64,000 bases of DNA from Kaistia algarum. GTDB lineage: Bacteria > Pseudomonadota > Alphaproteobacteria > Rhizobiales > Kaistiaceae. The position numbers and the translations under genes are program-made. Below the pieces are notes generated by a model, which searched no databases, was not told where the DNA came from, and saw only the letters and a list, made by a program, of their open reading frames with translations. Position 1 is the first letter of the stretch. Each line of letters starts with the position of its first letter. Location of the stretch: NCBI RefSeq assembly GCF_026343945.1, contig NZ_JAPKNJ010000001.1:806001-870000 (forward strand), written 5' to 3'. This document shows, one piece after another, positions 18,805 to 27,198 of this stretch.

Positions 18805-19983
18805 TCAGCGGCCCGCGATCTTGCGGTGGTTACCCGAGGGCGCCGGGTATTCCTCCGAAGGCTGGACGGCGATCGCCGCGATCCTTGCTTCCAGGCCGGC
18901 CAGCGCCGCTTTGCCGTCATGGATGCGGAAGACCGTGTCGTAGCGCCGCTCCTCGCCATGCTCCAGCCAGATCAGCTCGCCGCGATCACGTGCGCCCTTG
19001 TGGCCGAGAACGTGGTTGGTGGAGGGTTCGAGCCCAAGCGCATATTGGCCCGACTGAAGGTTCTGCCATTCATACTGGCAGGGGAACTGGTCCTTGCGCG
19101 TTTCTACCTCGAAGGCGAGGCCGAGGCGGTCATTGACGAGGGCGACAGGAACGAGGCCAGCCGCATCGGCCTTCAATTCATGCTGCCAGACCTGTTCGTG
19201 GAAGTTCAGCTGCGGCGACGGCATCGTCCGGTAGCCGACGCCCTGCTGGCGATAAGCCTCGCCAGCATGGGCCGCCCAGACGACGTCCTCGATCGGGGCA
19301 ACGTAGCGCGCGCCCTCCTCCAGCAGCGGCGCCGCGGCATTGATGTGGTAGCAGTACATGTGCGGCGTTTTGTAGAAGCCGTGATTGACGACGCGGTCAT
19401 GGATCTGGATTTCGTTCGATCCGACCTTGGCCTCGATGCGACGGATGAGGTGCAGATCCTCGCCAAAGACGGTCGCCTGCTGGACGATGCCTTCCGCCCA
19501 CAGCGTACACTCATCGCCGTCCCAGGCCTCGCCATAGCCGGTGAGGCGCGCGGGGATCGTGCCGACCCGGCCATGGATCGAGTGGCTCACCGTCTGGCGC
19601 GGGCCGTAGACATAGTGGTCGGCCGGCTCGTCATACATGAAGAGGATATGGTCGAGCCCGCAGGTGACCAGCAGGCCCGAGAAGGAACGCAGCCAGCCAA
19701 GGCCGCCCTCGCCCTCATATTCGTGCAGATAGGGGCTGCGGAACCCGGCCGGCGAGTTCCAGCCAATCGCCTGACCGCGATAGTCGCAATCGGCGATATC
19801 CATGGCGCGATCGACCAGGACGGTGAAGCGCAGTCCCGTGCCGGTGCGAAATTCCAGCATGCGGATGCCGCGCTCGAGCCCGTCGCCGAGCGTCATCAGC
19901 CGGACGCCCGCGAACTGCGCCAGGGCGCCGGAGCTTGCCGCTATCTCCCGCCGCGTCAGCGTCTTCCCGAAGAGCTGCACCAT
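18805..19983 (-). CDS. DUF4432 family, aldose 1-epimerase-like protein
   Basis: A 392-residue protein of the DUF4432 family, which has the galactose-mutarotase fold. It carries LVDRAMDIADCDYRGQAIGW near 57-76, HGRVGTIPARL near 138, and a late LEPSTNHVLG segment, all characteristic of the family. Members accompany sugar-acid or uncommon-sugar catabolic genes and are thought to epimerise or rearrange a sugar. It sits between the ABC ATPase (18 bases) and the SDR (13 bases), so it belongs to the same transcript. The substrate is unknown. Confidence 0.85.
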   Translation of the reverse strand: MVQLFGKTLTRREIAASSGALAQFAGVRLMTLGDGLERGIRMLEFRTGTGLRFTVLVDRAMDIADCDYRGQAIGWNSPAGFRSPYLHEYEGEGGLGWLRSFSGLLVTCGLDHILFMYDEPADHYVYGPRQTVSHSIHGRVGTIPARLTGYGEAWDGDECTLWAEGIVQQATVFGEDLHLIRRIEAKVGSNEIQIHDRVVNHGFYKTPHMYCYHINAAAPLLEEGARYVAPIEDVVWAAHAGEAYRQQGVGYRTMPSPQLNFHEQVWQHELKADAAGLVPVALVNDRLGLAFEVETRKDQFPCQYEWQNLQSGQYALGLEPSTNHVLGHKGARDRGELIWLEHGEERRYDTVFRIHDGKAALAGLEARIAAIAVQPSEEYPAPSGNHRKIAGR

Positions 19984-20001
19984 GTGTTGTTTCCCTTGTC
20001 G

Positions 20002-21537
20002 TTAGGCTGGCCCGACCGGCATCGCGGCAGCGGCATCGCCGCCCTGCGAGAAGTCGAAGGCAAGATGAAGGATGGCGTCTTCCGTCATCGCGGCGCGCTC
20101 CAGCGTTCCCGCGACCCGGCCGCCGGCAAAGACGACGCAGCGATCGGCGAGCGCCATGATCTCCGGCAGCTCGGACGAGGCGAAGAGAACGCCCGCACCG
20201 CTCTCGGCGAGGCGGTGGACGATGTCGTAGATTTCCGCCTTGGCGCCGACATCGACGCCATGCGTCGGCTCGTCGAGCAGCAGCACCTTGGGCTCGGCGA
20301 GCAAAGCGCGCGCAAAGAGCGCCTTCTGCTGATTGCCGCCTGAGAGGCTGGTGATCGGCTGGCGGATGTCACCCATGCGGATGTTGAGCGAGCGGGCCAT
20401 GCGCGCCGCGTCGGCCTTCTCCGCCCCCTCGGCGACGAAGCCGAGACGGGTGAGCGCGGGAAGGCGCGCGATGGTGATGTTGGACTGGACCGAATGGGTC
20501 GGCAGGATGCCCTGGATCTTCCGCCCTTCCGGCAGCATGAACAGACCGGACGACACGGACTTGTCGGCACCGGCCCGCGACAGGAGGGCGCCGTCGAGCC
20601 GGACCTCGCCGCAGCGGGCGCGGCGATAGCCATAGAGCGTTTCGAGGAATTCGGTCCGGCCCGAGCCCATGAGACCAAACAGGCCCACGACCTCGCCGGC
20701 GCGCACTTCCATGTCGATCGGGCTCAGATGATCTTCGTCGGCGAGCCCCTTGACGGAGAGGCGCGTCGGGCCCGGCGTCCGCGTACCGCCGCGATACGCA
20801 AATGTCGCCGCCTTGCCGACCATGTCGAGGATCAGCTGCGACTTGCTGGTCTCGTCGGTCTTGCGATCGCTGATGAGCACGCCGTCGCGAAGGACCACGA
20901 CGCGGCCGCAATTCGCCAGCGCCTCCTCGAGGCGGTGCGTGATGAAGATGACGCCGACGCCCTCGGCGCGCAGCTCGCACACGAGATCGAACAGACGCTG
21001 CGCCTCGACAGGGGTCAGCGACGATGTCGGCTCGTCCAGGATGAGGAGCTTCGGGCGCTCGACGATCGCCTTGGCGATTTCGATCAGCTGCTGTTCGCCG
21101 CTTCTGAGCCGCCCGGCCTCCATCCAAGGATCGAGATGCGCAAGCCCGACGCGCTCCAGCACGGCGCGCGTCGCAACCCCGAGTTCACGGCGGTTGATGA
21201 AGCCGGACCGGCCGGCCTTGTAGTCGCCGAGGAACATGTTCTCGGCGATCGACAGGGCGCCAATGATCGAGAGCTCCTGATGGACGAAACGGATGCCGAG
21301 TTCGCGGCCGTGCCGCACGGACTGGATGACGATGTCCTGTCCCTCGAAGGCAAGGCTGCCGGCACTCGGCTGAAGCGAGCCGGAAACAATGTTCATTAGG
21401 GTCGACTTGCCGGCGCCATTCTCGCCGATCAGGCCGATCGCCTCGCCCCGCTCCATGTCGAGATCGATGCCCTGCAGCACCCGAACGGGGCCGAAGGACT
21501 TTTCGAGCCGCGAGATCTTGAGGAGAGAGGCGTTCAT
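20002..21537 (-). CDS. Sugar ABC importer, double ATPase subunit (RbsA/XylG-like)
   Basis: A 511-residue protein made of two ABC domains, as in ribose/xylose/inositol importers. Domain 1 has Walker A GENGAGKST (38-46), the signature RSGEQQ and Walker B LLILDEPTSSL. Domain 2 has the degenerate loop GLMGSGRTEF usual for the second half of RbsA proteins, LSGGNQQK and LLLDEPTHGVDVG. It drives import by the adjacent permease and binding protein from the cytoplasmic face. The ATG at 21537 has GAAAGAG upstream; the longer frame is shadow sequence. Confidence 0.93.
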   Translation of the reverse strand: MNASLLKISRLEKSFGPVRVLQGIDLDMERGEAIGLIGENGAGKSTLMNIVSGSLQPSAGSLAFEGQDIVIQSVRHGRELGIRFVHQELSIIGALSIAENMFLGDYKAGRSGFINRRELGVATRAVLERVGLAHLDPWMEAGRLRSGEQQLIEIAKAIVERPKLLILDEPTSSLTPVEAQRLFDLVCELRAEGVGVIFITHRLEEALANCGRVVVLRDGVLISDRKTDETSKSQLILDMVGKAATFAYRGGTRTPGPTRLSVKGLADEDHLSPIDMEVRAGEVVGLFGLMGSGRTEFLETLYGYRRARCGEVRLDGALLSRAGADKSVSSGLFMLPEGRKIQGILPTHSVQSNITIARLPALTRLGFVAEGAEKADAARMARSLNIRMGDIRQPITSLSGGNQQKALFARALLAEPKVLLLDEPTHGVDVGAKAEIYDIVHRLAESGAGVLFASSELPEIMALADRCVVFAGGRVAGTLERAAMTEDAILHLAFDFSQGGDAAAAMPVGPA

Positions 21538-21593
21538 GGAACTCTTTCGGAAAACGAGGCGCGGCGCTGCCGCCGCGCCTCCCGAGACGGCGA

Positions 21594-22568
21594 TTACTTC
21601 AGCGGACCGTCGGGGGTCAGGATGTTGCCCTTGACGGCGATGACCTTCTCGGCCGGCGCCTTGCCGTCGATGAGGTAGTTGTGGAGCAGCACGGTCGAAT
21701 CGAAGGCCTGCTGGAACGGGGCCTGGTCGATCAGCGCCCACATCTCGCCCGTCTTCAGATATTCGACATTCTCCGGCGTATGATCGAAGCCGACGACGCC
21801 GACCTTGCCGGTCAGGCCGAGGTCCTTGATCGCCTTGGCCGCGCCGAAGGGTCCGCCGGCCGTCACATAGACGAGGCTCAGGTCGGGATTGGCCGTGTAC
21901 ATGTCCTGGACGAGGGAATAGGCGATCTCGGCCTTGTCCTGGTTCTCGAACGGACCGACGATCTGGATGTCGGGATAGTTCTTCTTCAGGTAATCGACCG
22001 CCCCGTTCATGCGATTGGTGTGCTGCGCGGCACCGAAATAGCCGGTGATGACGCCGACCTTGCCCTTGCCGCCGAGCTTCTTGCCGATGAACTCGCCGAG
22101 CTGCGCGCCCGCCGCGTTCGCGTCCTGGCCGATGAACAGCAGCCGGTCCGATGGGGCGTTGCCTTCCGCGATGATGTTGACGACCGGAATGCCCTGGGCC
22201 ACCGCCTCGTTGATGGCGCGCTCGGTGCCGTCGAAGACCGGCACGATGACGATGCCGTTATATTTCTGAGCGATCGCGCTTTCGATGCCGGCGATCACCA
22301 CTTCGGCCGACAGCGTGTCGCCGAGATCGACATAGTCGACGGTCGTGTTGAACTTGGCGAGATAGTCCTTGGCCGCCTTGGCGCCTTCGGTCACCGGGAT
22401 CCAGAACGGATTGTTCTGGAATGCCATGAAGGCGATGCGCTGCGGACCTTTGGTATTGTCATTCGCCTTGACAGTGCCGCCCTGCGGCAGCTCCTGGGCG
22501 ATTGCCGCCGAGCCGAACAGCAGCGCGGCGCCGGTGCCCAGCAGCAGAGTGCGTCGTGTAAGCTTCAT
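21594..22568 (-). CDS. Sugar ABC importer, periplasmic binding protein
   Basis: A 324-residue type I periplasmic binding protein (Peripla_BP_4, RbsB-like). The signal peptide has KLTRRTLLLGTGAALLFGS and is cut near AIA-QE at 24. It then follows the ribose-binding pattern: MAFQNNPFWIPVTEGAKAA, IVPVFDGTERAINEA, FIGQDANAAGAQLGEF and VGVVGFDHTPENVEYL. It captures the substrate in the periplasm for the adjacent permease. The ATG at 22568 follows GGGAAGGGAAA. The binding specificity cannot be read by eye; pentoses, inositols and amino-inositols all use this family. Confidence 0.93.
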   Translation of the reverse strand: MKLTRRTLLLGTGAALLFGSAAIAQELPQGGTVKANDNTKGPQRIAFMAFQNNPFWIPVTEGAKAAKDYLAKFNTTVDYVDLGDTLSAEVVIAGIESAIAQKYNGIVIVPVFDGTERAINEAVAQGIPVVNIIAEGNAPSDRLLFIGQDANAAGAQLGEFIGKKLGGKGKVGVITGYFGAAQHTNRMNGAVDYLKKNYPDIQIVGPFENQDKAEIAYSLVQDMYTANPDLSLVYVTAGGPFGAAKAIKDLGLTGKVGVVGFDHTPENVEYLKTGEMWALIDQAPFQQAFDSTVLLHNYLIDGKAPAEKVIAVKGNILTPDGPLK

Positions 22569-22594
22569 TTCAGTTTCCCTTCCCAACGGCGAAC

Positions 22595-23587
22595 TCACTC
22601 CTCCCTGCCGCGTCGGAAGCCGTCGATTCCGACTGCAAGGATGATCACAAGGCCCTTCGTCACCACCTGCCAGTGGGCCGAAATGCCAAGCAGAACGAAG
22701 GCGTTGCCGAGCAGCGCCATCAACAGCGCGCCGAGCACGACGCCATAGATCGTGCCGCGACCACCCGACAGCGCCGTACCGCCGAGGATGACAGCGGCGA
22801 TCACATCAAGCTCATAGCCGCGGCCGAGGTCCGGATTGGCGCTGGCGAGGTTGCCCGCGAGGATGATGCCGCCAAGGCCGGCGAGCAGGCCGCACAGGAC
22901 GAAGACGAGGAGCCTTGTGCCTTCGACGTCGATGCCGGCGAGGCGTGCCGCCTTAGGGCTGTCGCCGATCGCATAGATATTGCGGCCGATGCGGGTATGC
23001 GTGGCAAAGATGTGGAAGATGAGGGCCAGTAGCAGCATCAGGATGAGCGAGACCGGCACTTCGACGATCTTGCCGGCGCCAAGCCACTGCGCCCAGCCCG
23101 AATAGGGAATGGGGATACCGCCGGTGAACAGCAGCGCCAGGCCGCGCGCCACGGACAGCGTGCCGAGCGTCGCGATGAATGGGTTGATGTTGAGCCGCGT
23201 GAACAGGAGGCCATTGACGAGACCGACGACGATGCCCGTGCCGAGGCCGGCGCCGAGCGCCAGGACCTGATTGCCGGTCGCCTGCGCTACGAAGGCCGAG
23301 ACAACGGCGGACAGGCCGAGCACGGAGCCGACCGAAAGATCGAGGCCGCGCGCGATGATGACGAGCGCCTGGCCTAGCGCCACGATCGCGACGACCGAGG
23401 CCTGACGGCCGACATTGAGAATGTTGCGCGGCGTCAGGAAATATTCATTGGCGAAAGAGAGGAAGATCACCACGGCGATGATCATCAGCGCGACGGAGGC
23501 CTCGCGCTGGCGCAGGATCCGGCCGATGGAGAAGTCGCGGCCGGGTTCAGGCGCGGTCATCATCGTTCCCATATCAGGCTTGGTCAT
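22595..23587 (-). CDS. Sugar ABC importer, permease (RbsC-like)
   Basis: A 330-residue inner-membrane permease of the BPD_transp_2 family with roughly ten hydrophobic helices. The motifs AIVALGQALVIIARGLDLSVGSVLGLSA and AAVILGGTALSGGRGTIYGVVLGALLM are typical of RbsC-type proteins. It lies 26 bases before the binding protein gene and is one of the three importer subunits in the operon. Another ATG lies at 23572, but the first hydrophobic helix begins only at about residue 32, so either start keeps the membrane part intact. Confidence 0.93.
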   Translation of the reverse strand: MTKPDMGTMMTAPEPGRDFSIGRILRQREASVALMIIAVVIFLSFANEYFLTPRNILNVGRQASVVAIVALGQALVIIARGLDLSVGSVLGLSAVVSAFVAQATGNQVLALGAGLGTGIVVGLVNGLLFTRLNINPFIATLGTLSVARGLALLFTGGIPIPYSGWAQWLGAGKIVEVPVSLILMLLLALIFHIFATHTRIGRNIYAIGDSPKAARLAGIDVEGTRLLVFVLCGLLAGLGGIILAGNLASANPDLGRGYELDVIAAVILGGTALSGGRGTIYGVVLGALLMALLGNAFVLLGISAHWQVVTKGLVIILAVGIDGFRRGREE

Positions 23588-23664
23588 CTTCGCTTCTCAG
23601 TTGGAGACCCGGGCGCCGACGACGCCCGGGGATATTGATGTTCGCGGTATGGGTTTCGCGCGGC

Positions 23665-24579
23665 TCAGAGCCCGTGGGCGCGGAGCTTGCCGTCGAGGAA
23701 TTTCTTGGCGCGCGGCACGTCGTCTTCCGAGAGATGCTCGATGATGATCGGGATGTTGGGGTGCTTCTCAGCGAGGCGCTTCAGGTAGAGATCGTAGTTC
23801 AGCGAGCCGAGACCCGGGGCGGGCAGCTCGATCTCGCCGACGCCGCGGAAGGTGTGGCTTTCGAGAGCATCCTCGTCGCCGATGTCGGCGTGCTTCTCGC
23901 TCTTGTCGTCGCCCGAGCGCTTCACATCCTTGGCATGGGCGATCTTGATCTTGTCGGTGAGCGTGTCGAACACCTGGTTCAGGATCGGATCCATGCGGTC
24001 GATGTTGTGCGTCTCGAAATAGTTGGTCGGATCCATCAACAGGCCGAGGCCGGGATGATCGACCTGCGCGAACATCTTCACGGTCTCCTCGACCGAGCCG
24101 ACGACGTTGTTCACATAGGTTTCGAGCAGGAAGGTCGCGCCATGGTCATAGGCCGTCTGCGCGAGGTCGGCGATGACCTCCCGGCAGACCTCGAAGCCTT
24201 CCTCGGTCTTGTTCTTGGGATCGTGCACCCAGTCGGATTCGGTGTTGTAGGTGCCCGTCTCCGAGATCACGTAAGGGCTGCCGAGATCGCGCGCGTTGCG
24301 GATGATCTCCTTGAGGTAGCCGACCCGCCGGGCCCGCTCGTCCTTGTCGGGGTGGATGATGTTCGTATAGCCGGAGATGCAGCAGATCGGCAGGTCGTGG
24401 TCGCGGAAGGTGTCGCGCACCTTCTTCGCCTTCTCCTTGGTGATCTGGCCGGCGGAAAGGTCGACATCCTTGAAATGGAGATCAAGCTGGACCGTGTTGA
24501 AGCCGAGCGCGCGGATCTTCTTTGCCGTCTCTTCGAGACTATAGGGGAAATACCCCGTGAAAATTCCAACCTGAAGCAT
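23665..24579 (-). CDS. Sugar phosphate isomerase/epimerase-like TIM barrel
   Basis: A 304-residue AP-endonuclease-2-type TIM barrel (xylose isomerase-like superfamily, like IolE, IolI and MocC). Likely metal and substrate residues lie in FLLETYVNNV (E at about 161), LLMDPTNYFE, KIAHAKDVK and IIIEHLSEDD, the acidic and histidine positions expected of a divalent-metal isomerase or dehydratase. The ATG at 24579 has GGGAGGAG upstream. The gene follows the Gfo/Idh dehydrogenase by 39 bases, a pairing known from inositol and rhizopine catabolism and from 3-keto-sugar pathways. The reaction is not identified. Confidence 0.82.
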   Translation of the reverse strand: MLQVGIFTGYFPYSLEETAKKIRALGFNTVQLDLHFKDVDLSAGQITKEKAKKVRDTFRDHDLPICCISGYTNIIHPDKDERARRVGYLKEIIRNARDLGSPYVISETGTYNTESDWVHDPKNKTEEGFEVCREVIADLAQTAYDHGATFLLETYVNNVVGSVEETVKMFAQVDHPGLGLLMDPTNYFETHNIDRMDPILNQVFDTLTDKIKIAHAKDVKRSGDDKSEKHADIGDEDALESHTFRGVGEIELPAPGLGSLNYDLYLKRLAEKHPNIPIIIEHLSEDDVPRAKKFLDGKLRAHGL

Positions 24580-24618
24580 GACCGAACTCCTCCCTGAGTT
24601 ACGATTTTCGTCGAAGTG

Positions 24619-25722
24619 TCAGACCTTGATCTCGTCGAGCCTGACCGCGCGCCCTTCCGCCATCGAGCGATAGCCCGCCTCGATGAGCGCGACGGTCTTC
24701 ACATTGTCGGCGACGGAGAGCTCGGGGGCCGTCCCGTTCTTCACCGCATATTGCAGTTGCTCCATCACGCCCTTGAAGGCATGGGGGAACCACATGCTCT
24801 CCCAACTCGGCGTGACCCATTTGCCGCCGGTGGTGCGCTTCGAGGCATAGGTCAGCGTCGAGACCGCCCCGGTCGGCCAGCCGATCGTTCCCTGCGCCAC
24901 GCCTTCCGTGCCTTCGACGCGCCACTTGATGTAGACGTCGCTGTCGAAACCTTCCTCGCGGGGGCCCGACCAGACATCCTCCAGCGAGACGGCGAAGACG
25001 CCGGATGCGAACTTGATCGTCGAGGCGGTGATGCCGTCCTTATGCTCGAACGTCGTCCGCGGATCCTTGCGGGCCGCCGTATAGATCTCGGTCGGCTCGC
25101 CGAACAAAAACCGCAGCACGTCGAGATGGTGCACGCTCATATTGGCGAGCGTCAGGCGGTCATAGTCCTCCAGGAAAGCCTGCCAGTGCGGGATCGCGTG
25201 CATATCGATGGTCGCGATCACCGGCTCGCCGAGTTCGCCCCGATCGAGGATCTGCTTCAGCACGCGCATCGACTGGTCGTAGCGCATGTTCTGGTTGACC
25301 GAGAGGATCTTGCCCGCCGCCGTCGCTTCATCGCGGAGCGCGATCGCCTCATCGAGGGTGAGCGACAGCGGCTTTTGGGCCAGGATGCCTTTGATGTGCG
25401 GCTGCTTCAGCGCCAGACGAATCAGATCGGGCTGCTGGTCCGGCGGAAACGCGATGTCGACGATCTCGACATCGGAATCCTCGATGAGTTCCTGCGGTGT
25501 CGCGTGAACTTTCGGAATGCCCCAGCGCGCGGCCACCTGCGCGGCACGGTCCTGGCTGCGCGACGCGATAGCTACGACCGGGAAGCCGGCCTCGTGATAG
25601 GCGGCAAGGTGGCACTCGGCCATGATCATGCCGGCACCGATGGCGCCGATCTTCAAATCTTTGACGCGGATTTCCGGATCGGGCGCGAAGCCCAGGGAAT
25701 CGGGTGATTTGGCGTCGGACAT
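24619..25722 (-). CDS. Gfo/Idh/MocA-family NAD(P)-dependent dehydrogenase
   Basis: A 367-residue oxidoreductase. The N-terminal Rossmann motif is GAIGAGMIMAECH (about 26-38). The family EKP motif appears as AQKP (the catalytic lysine is kept, glutamate is replaced), and SVHHLDVLRFLFGEP carries the expected HxxD-type residues. These enzymes oxidise a ring hydroxyl of inositols, sugars or glycosides. It is the first gene of the nine-gene operon and divergent from the LacI regulator. GGGAGGA precedes the ATG. By analogy with mocA/iolG it probably catalyses the first intracellular oxidation; this is inference. Confidence 0.9.
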   Translation of the reverse strand: MSDAKSPDSLGFAPDPEIRVKDLKIGAIGAGMIMAECHLAAYHEAGFPVVAIASRSQDRAAQVAARWGIPKVHATPQELIEDSDVEIVDIAFPPDQQPDLIRLALKQPHIKGILAQKPLSLTLDEAIALRDEATAAGKILSVNQNMRYDQSMRVLKQILDRGELGEPVIATIDMHAIPHWQAFLEDYDRLTLANMSVHHLDVLRFLFGEPTEIYTAARKDPRTTFEHKDGITASTIKFASGVFAVSLEDVWSGPREEGFDSDVYIKWRVEGTEGVAQGTIGWPTGAVSTLTYASKRTTGGKWVTPSWESMWFPHAFKGVMEQLQYAVKNGTAPELSVADNVKTVALIEAGYRSMAEGRAVRLDEIKV

Positions 25723-25787
25723 TCCATCCTCCCTCGATCAGGCTTGGCGCCTGCATTGCCCGAATGATTGATGTTGATTTCTTTCGA

Positions 25788-25793
25788 TGTCAA
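25788..25793 (-). promoter_or_regulatory. Candidate -35 element of the catabolic operon
   Basis: On the minus strand the hexamer reads TTGACA, a perfect sigma-70 -35. The best -10 18 bases on is AATCAT, only a fair match. The TGATGC operators lie directly upstream. Confidence 0.4.
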
Positions 25794-25797
25794 CCTT

Positions 25798-25833
25798 TGA
25801 TGCGATGCATCATTAGCTTGATGCAATGCAACA
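25798..25833. promoter_or_regulatory. Paired LacI-family operators
   Basis: TGATGCGATGCATCA (25798-25812) is a perfect 6-3-6 inverted repeat. A near copy, TGATGCAATGCAACA (25819-25833), starts exactly 21 bases later, two helical turns away. They lie between the catabolic operon and its divergent LacI regulator. Recognition by that regulator is inferred from position. Confidence 0.7.
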
Positions 25834-26013
25834 AAAGGAGAAGGTGCCTGACTTTTAGATTATCAATTTGATTTTATTTATTTATCTGGCCTAGAGCGAC
25901 GACATCGCGATCGCCATCATGGCCGATCGAATTGACATCATTTTCAATCATTGCCATCATCCATTCCATAAGACGGCGGAACATCGGAACGTCGCCCATC
26001 AGGGAATGCACGC

Positions 26014-27042
26014 ATGCGCACCACGCTCGCCGACATCGCCAGAGAGGCCGGAGTTTCAACGGCGACCGTCGACCGCGTTCTGAATGCGCGGGAGGGCGTG
26101 CGGGAGCGAACGCGCCATCGCGTTCTCAGCGTGGCCGAGCGGCTGGGCTATACGGAAGAGACACCACGACTGGTCGGCCAGGCGGCGGAGCTGGTCGACG
26201 TCGTGGCGCTCGATATCGTGCTGCCGGGCGGCGGCAACACTTTCATCAACAATCTCTCGGCGCAGTTCGCCGAGGCGGCATCCGTCCGCCCTGATATCCG
26301 CCTCCGCATCCACTCGATCGAAGGCTTCGATCCAGAAGGACTGGCGCGGAAGCTGGACGCCTTCCACGGGGCCAGCCAAGGCGTCGCGCTCATCGGGCTC
26401 GACCACCCCGTGGTGCGTGAGGCGATTCGCTCGCTGGCCGGCACCGGTGTTCCCGTGATGACGTTGATATCCGACATCAGCCATGTGCCGCGCGTCGGTT
26501 ATGTCGGCATCGACAACCGCGCCGCCGGCCGGCTTGCCGGGCACCTGCTGGGCCGATTCCTTCGGACCGCAACCGGCAAGGTCGCACTTTTCGCCGGATC
26601 GCTGTCCTATCGCGGCCATGAAGAGCGCGAGATGGGGTTCCGGCACATTCTCGACGAGGAATATCCCGGACTTTCCATCGTCGAGCTGCGCGAGGTGCGG
26701 GACGATACGGAGCGCGCCTATCGCGAGGCCTCCTCGCTTTTTGCGCGACACCCGGATCTCGCGGGCATCTACAACATCGGTGCCGGCAACCGCGGCATCT
26801 CGCGAGCGCTCACCGAATCGGGCATCGCCAAGTCGGTCGTCTTCATCGGACATGAGTTGACCGAGTTCACGCGGCGCTTCCTGATCTCCGGCGTGATGGA
26901 CGCCGTCATCGACCAGAATCCGAGGGTCGAAGCGCGCGAGGCGATCGATCGATTGGCACGGGCGGCACGCGGCGACGACCGTCCGGGCGGACCCTCGATC
27001 CGCATCCAGGCGATCTTCAAGGAAAACATCCCGGAAACCTAG
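26014..27042 (+). CDS. LacI-family transcriptional regulator of the catabolic operon
   Basis: A 342-residue regulator. The N-terminal helix-turn-helix and hinge read TTLADIAREAGVSTATVDRVLN (about 3-24), followed by a type I periplasmic-binding-like sensor (about 65-340) with YVGIDNRAAGRLAGHLLG. The wording of the N-terminus and GYVGIDN are close to LacI members that control sugar and inositol importers. It is divergent from the nine-gene operon, with paired palindromes in the shared gap, and most likely represses that operon until the imported substrate or an intermediate binds. Confidence 0.92.
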   Translation: MRTTLADIAREAGVSTATVDRVLNAREGVRERTRHRVLSVAERLGYTEETPRLVGQAAELVDVVALDIVLPGGGNTFINNLSAQFAEAASVRPDIRLRIHSIEGFDPEGLARKLDAFHGASQGVALIGLDHPVVREAIRSLAGTGVPVMTLISDISHVPRVGYVGIDNRAAGRLAGHLLGRFLRTATGKVALFAGSLSYRGHEEREMGFRHILDEEYPGLSIVELREVRDDTERAYREASSLFARHPDLAGIYNIGAGNRGISRALTESGIAKSVVFIGHELTEFTRRFLISGVMDAVIDQNPRVEAREAIDRLARAARGDDRPGGPSIRIQAIFKENIPET

Positions 27043-27198
27043 GCTTTCCGTGCCTCCCCGGACCCGTTACAGGCCTGCAACACCCTGGGGAAAGACACAA
27101 TTCGAGTCATGGCTACAACGCTTCGTTAACGCTGACTTCCTATCCCTTGAGGGGCCAGCAGACGGCGGGCAAGACACCGAGCCAGGGCACCGAGAAAC

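Noticed and set aside
18769..20343. Open frame of 524 codons opposite the DUF4432 and SDR genes
   Set aside because: It spans two real genes on the other strand and has no family resemblance.
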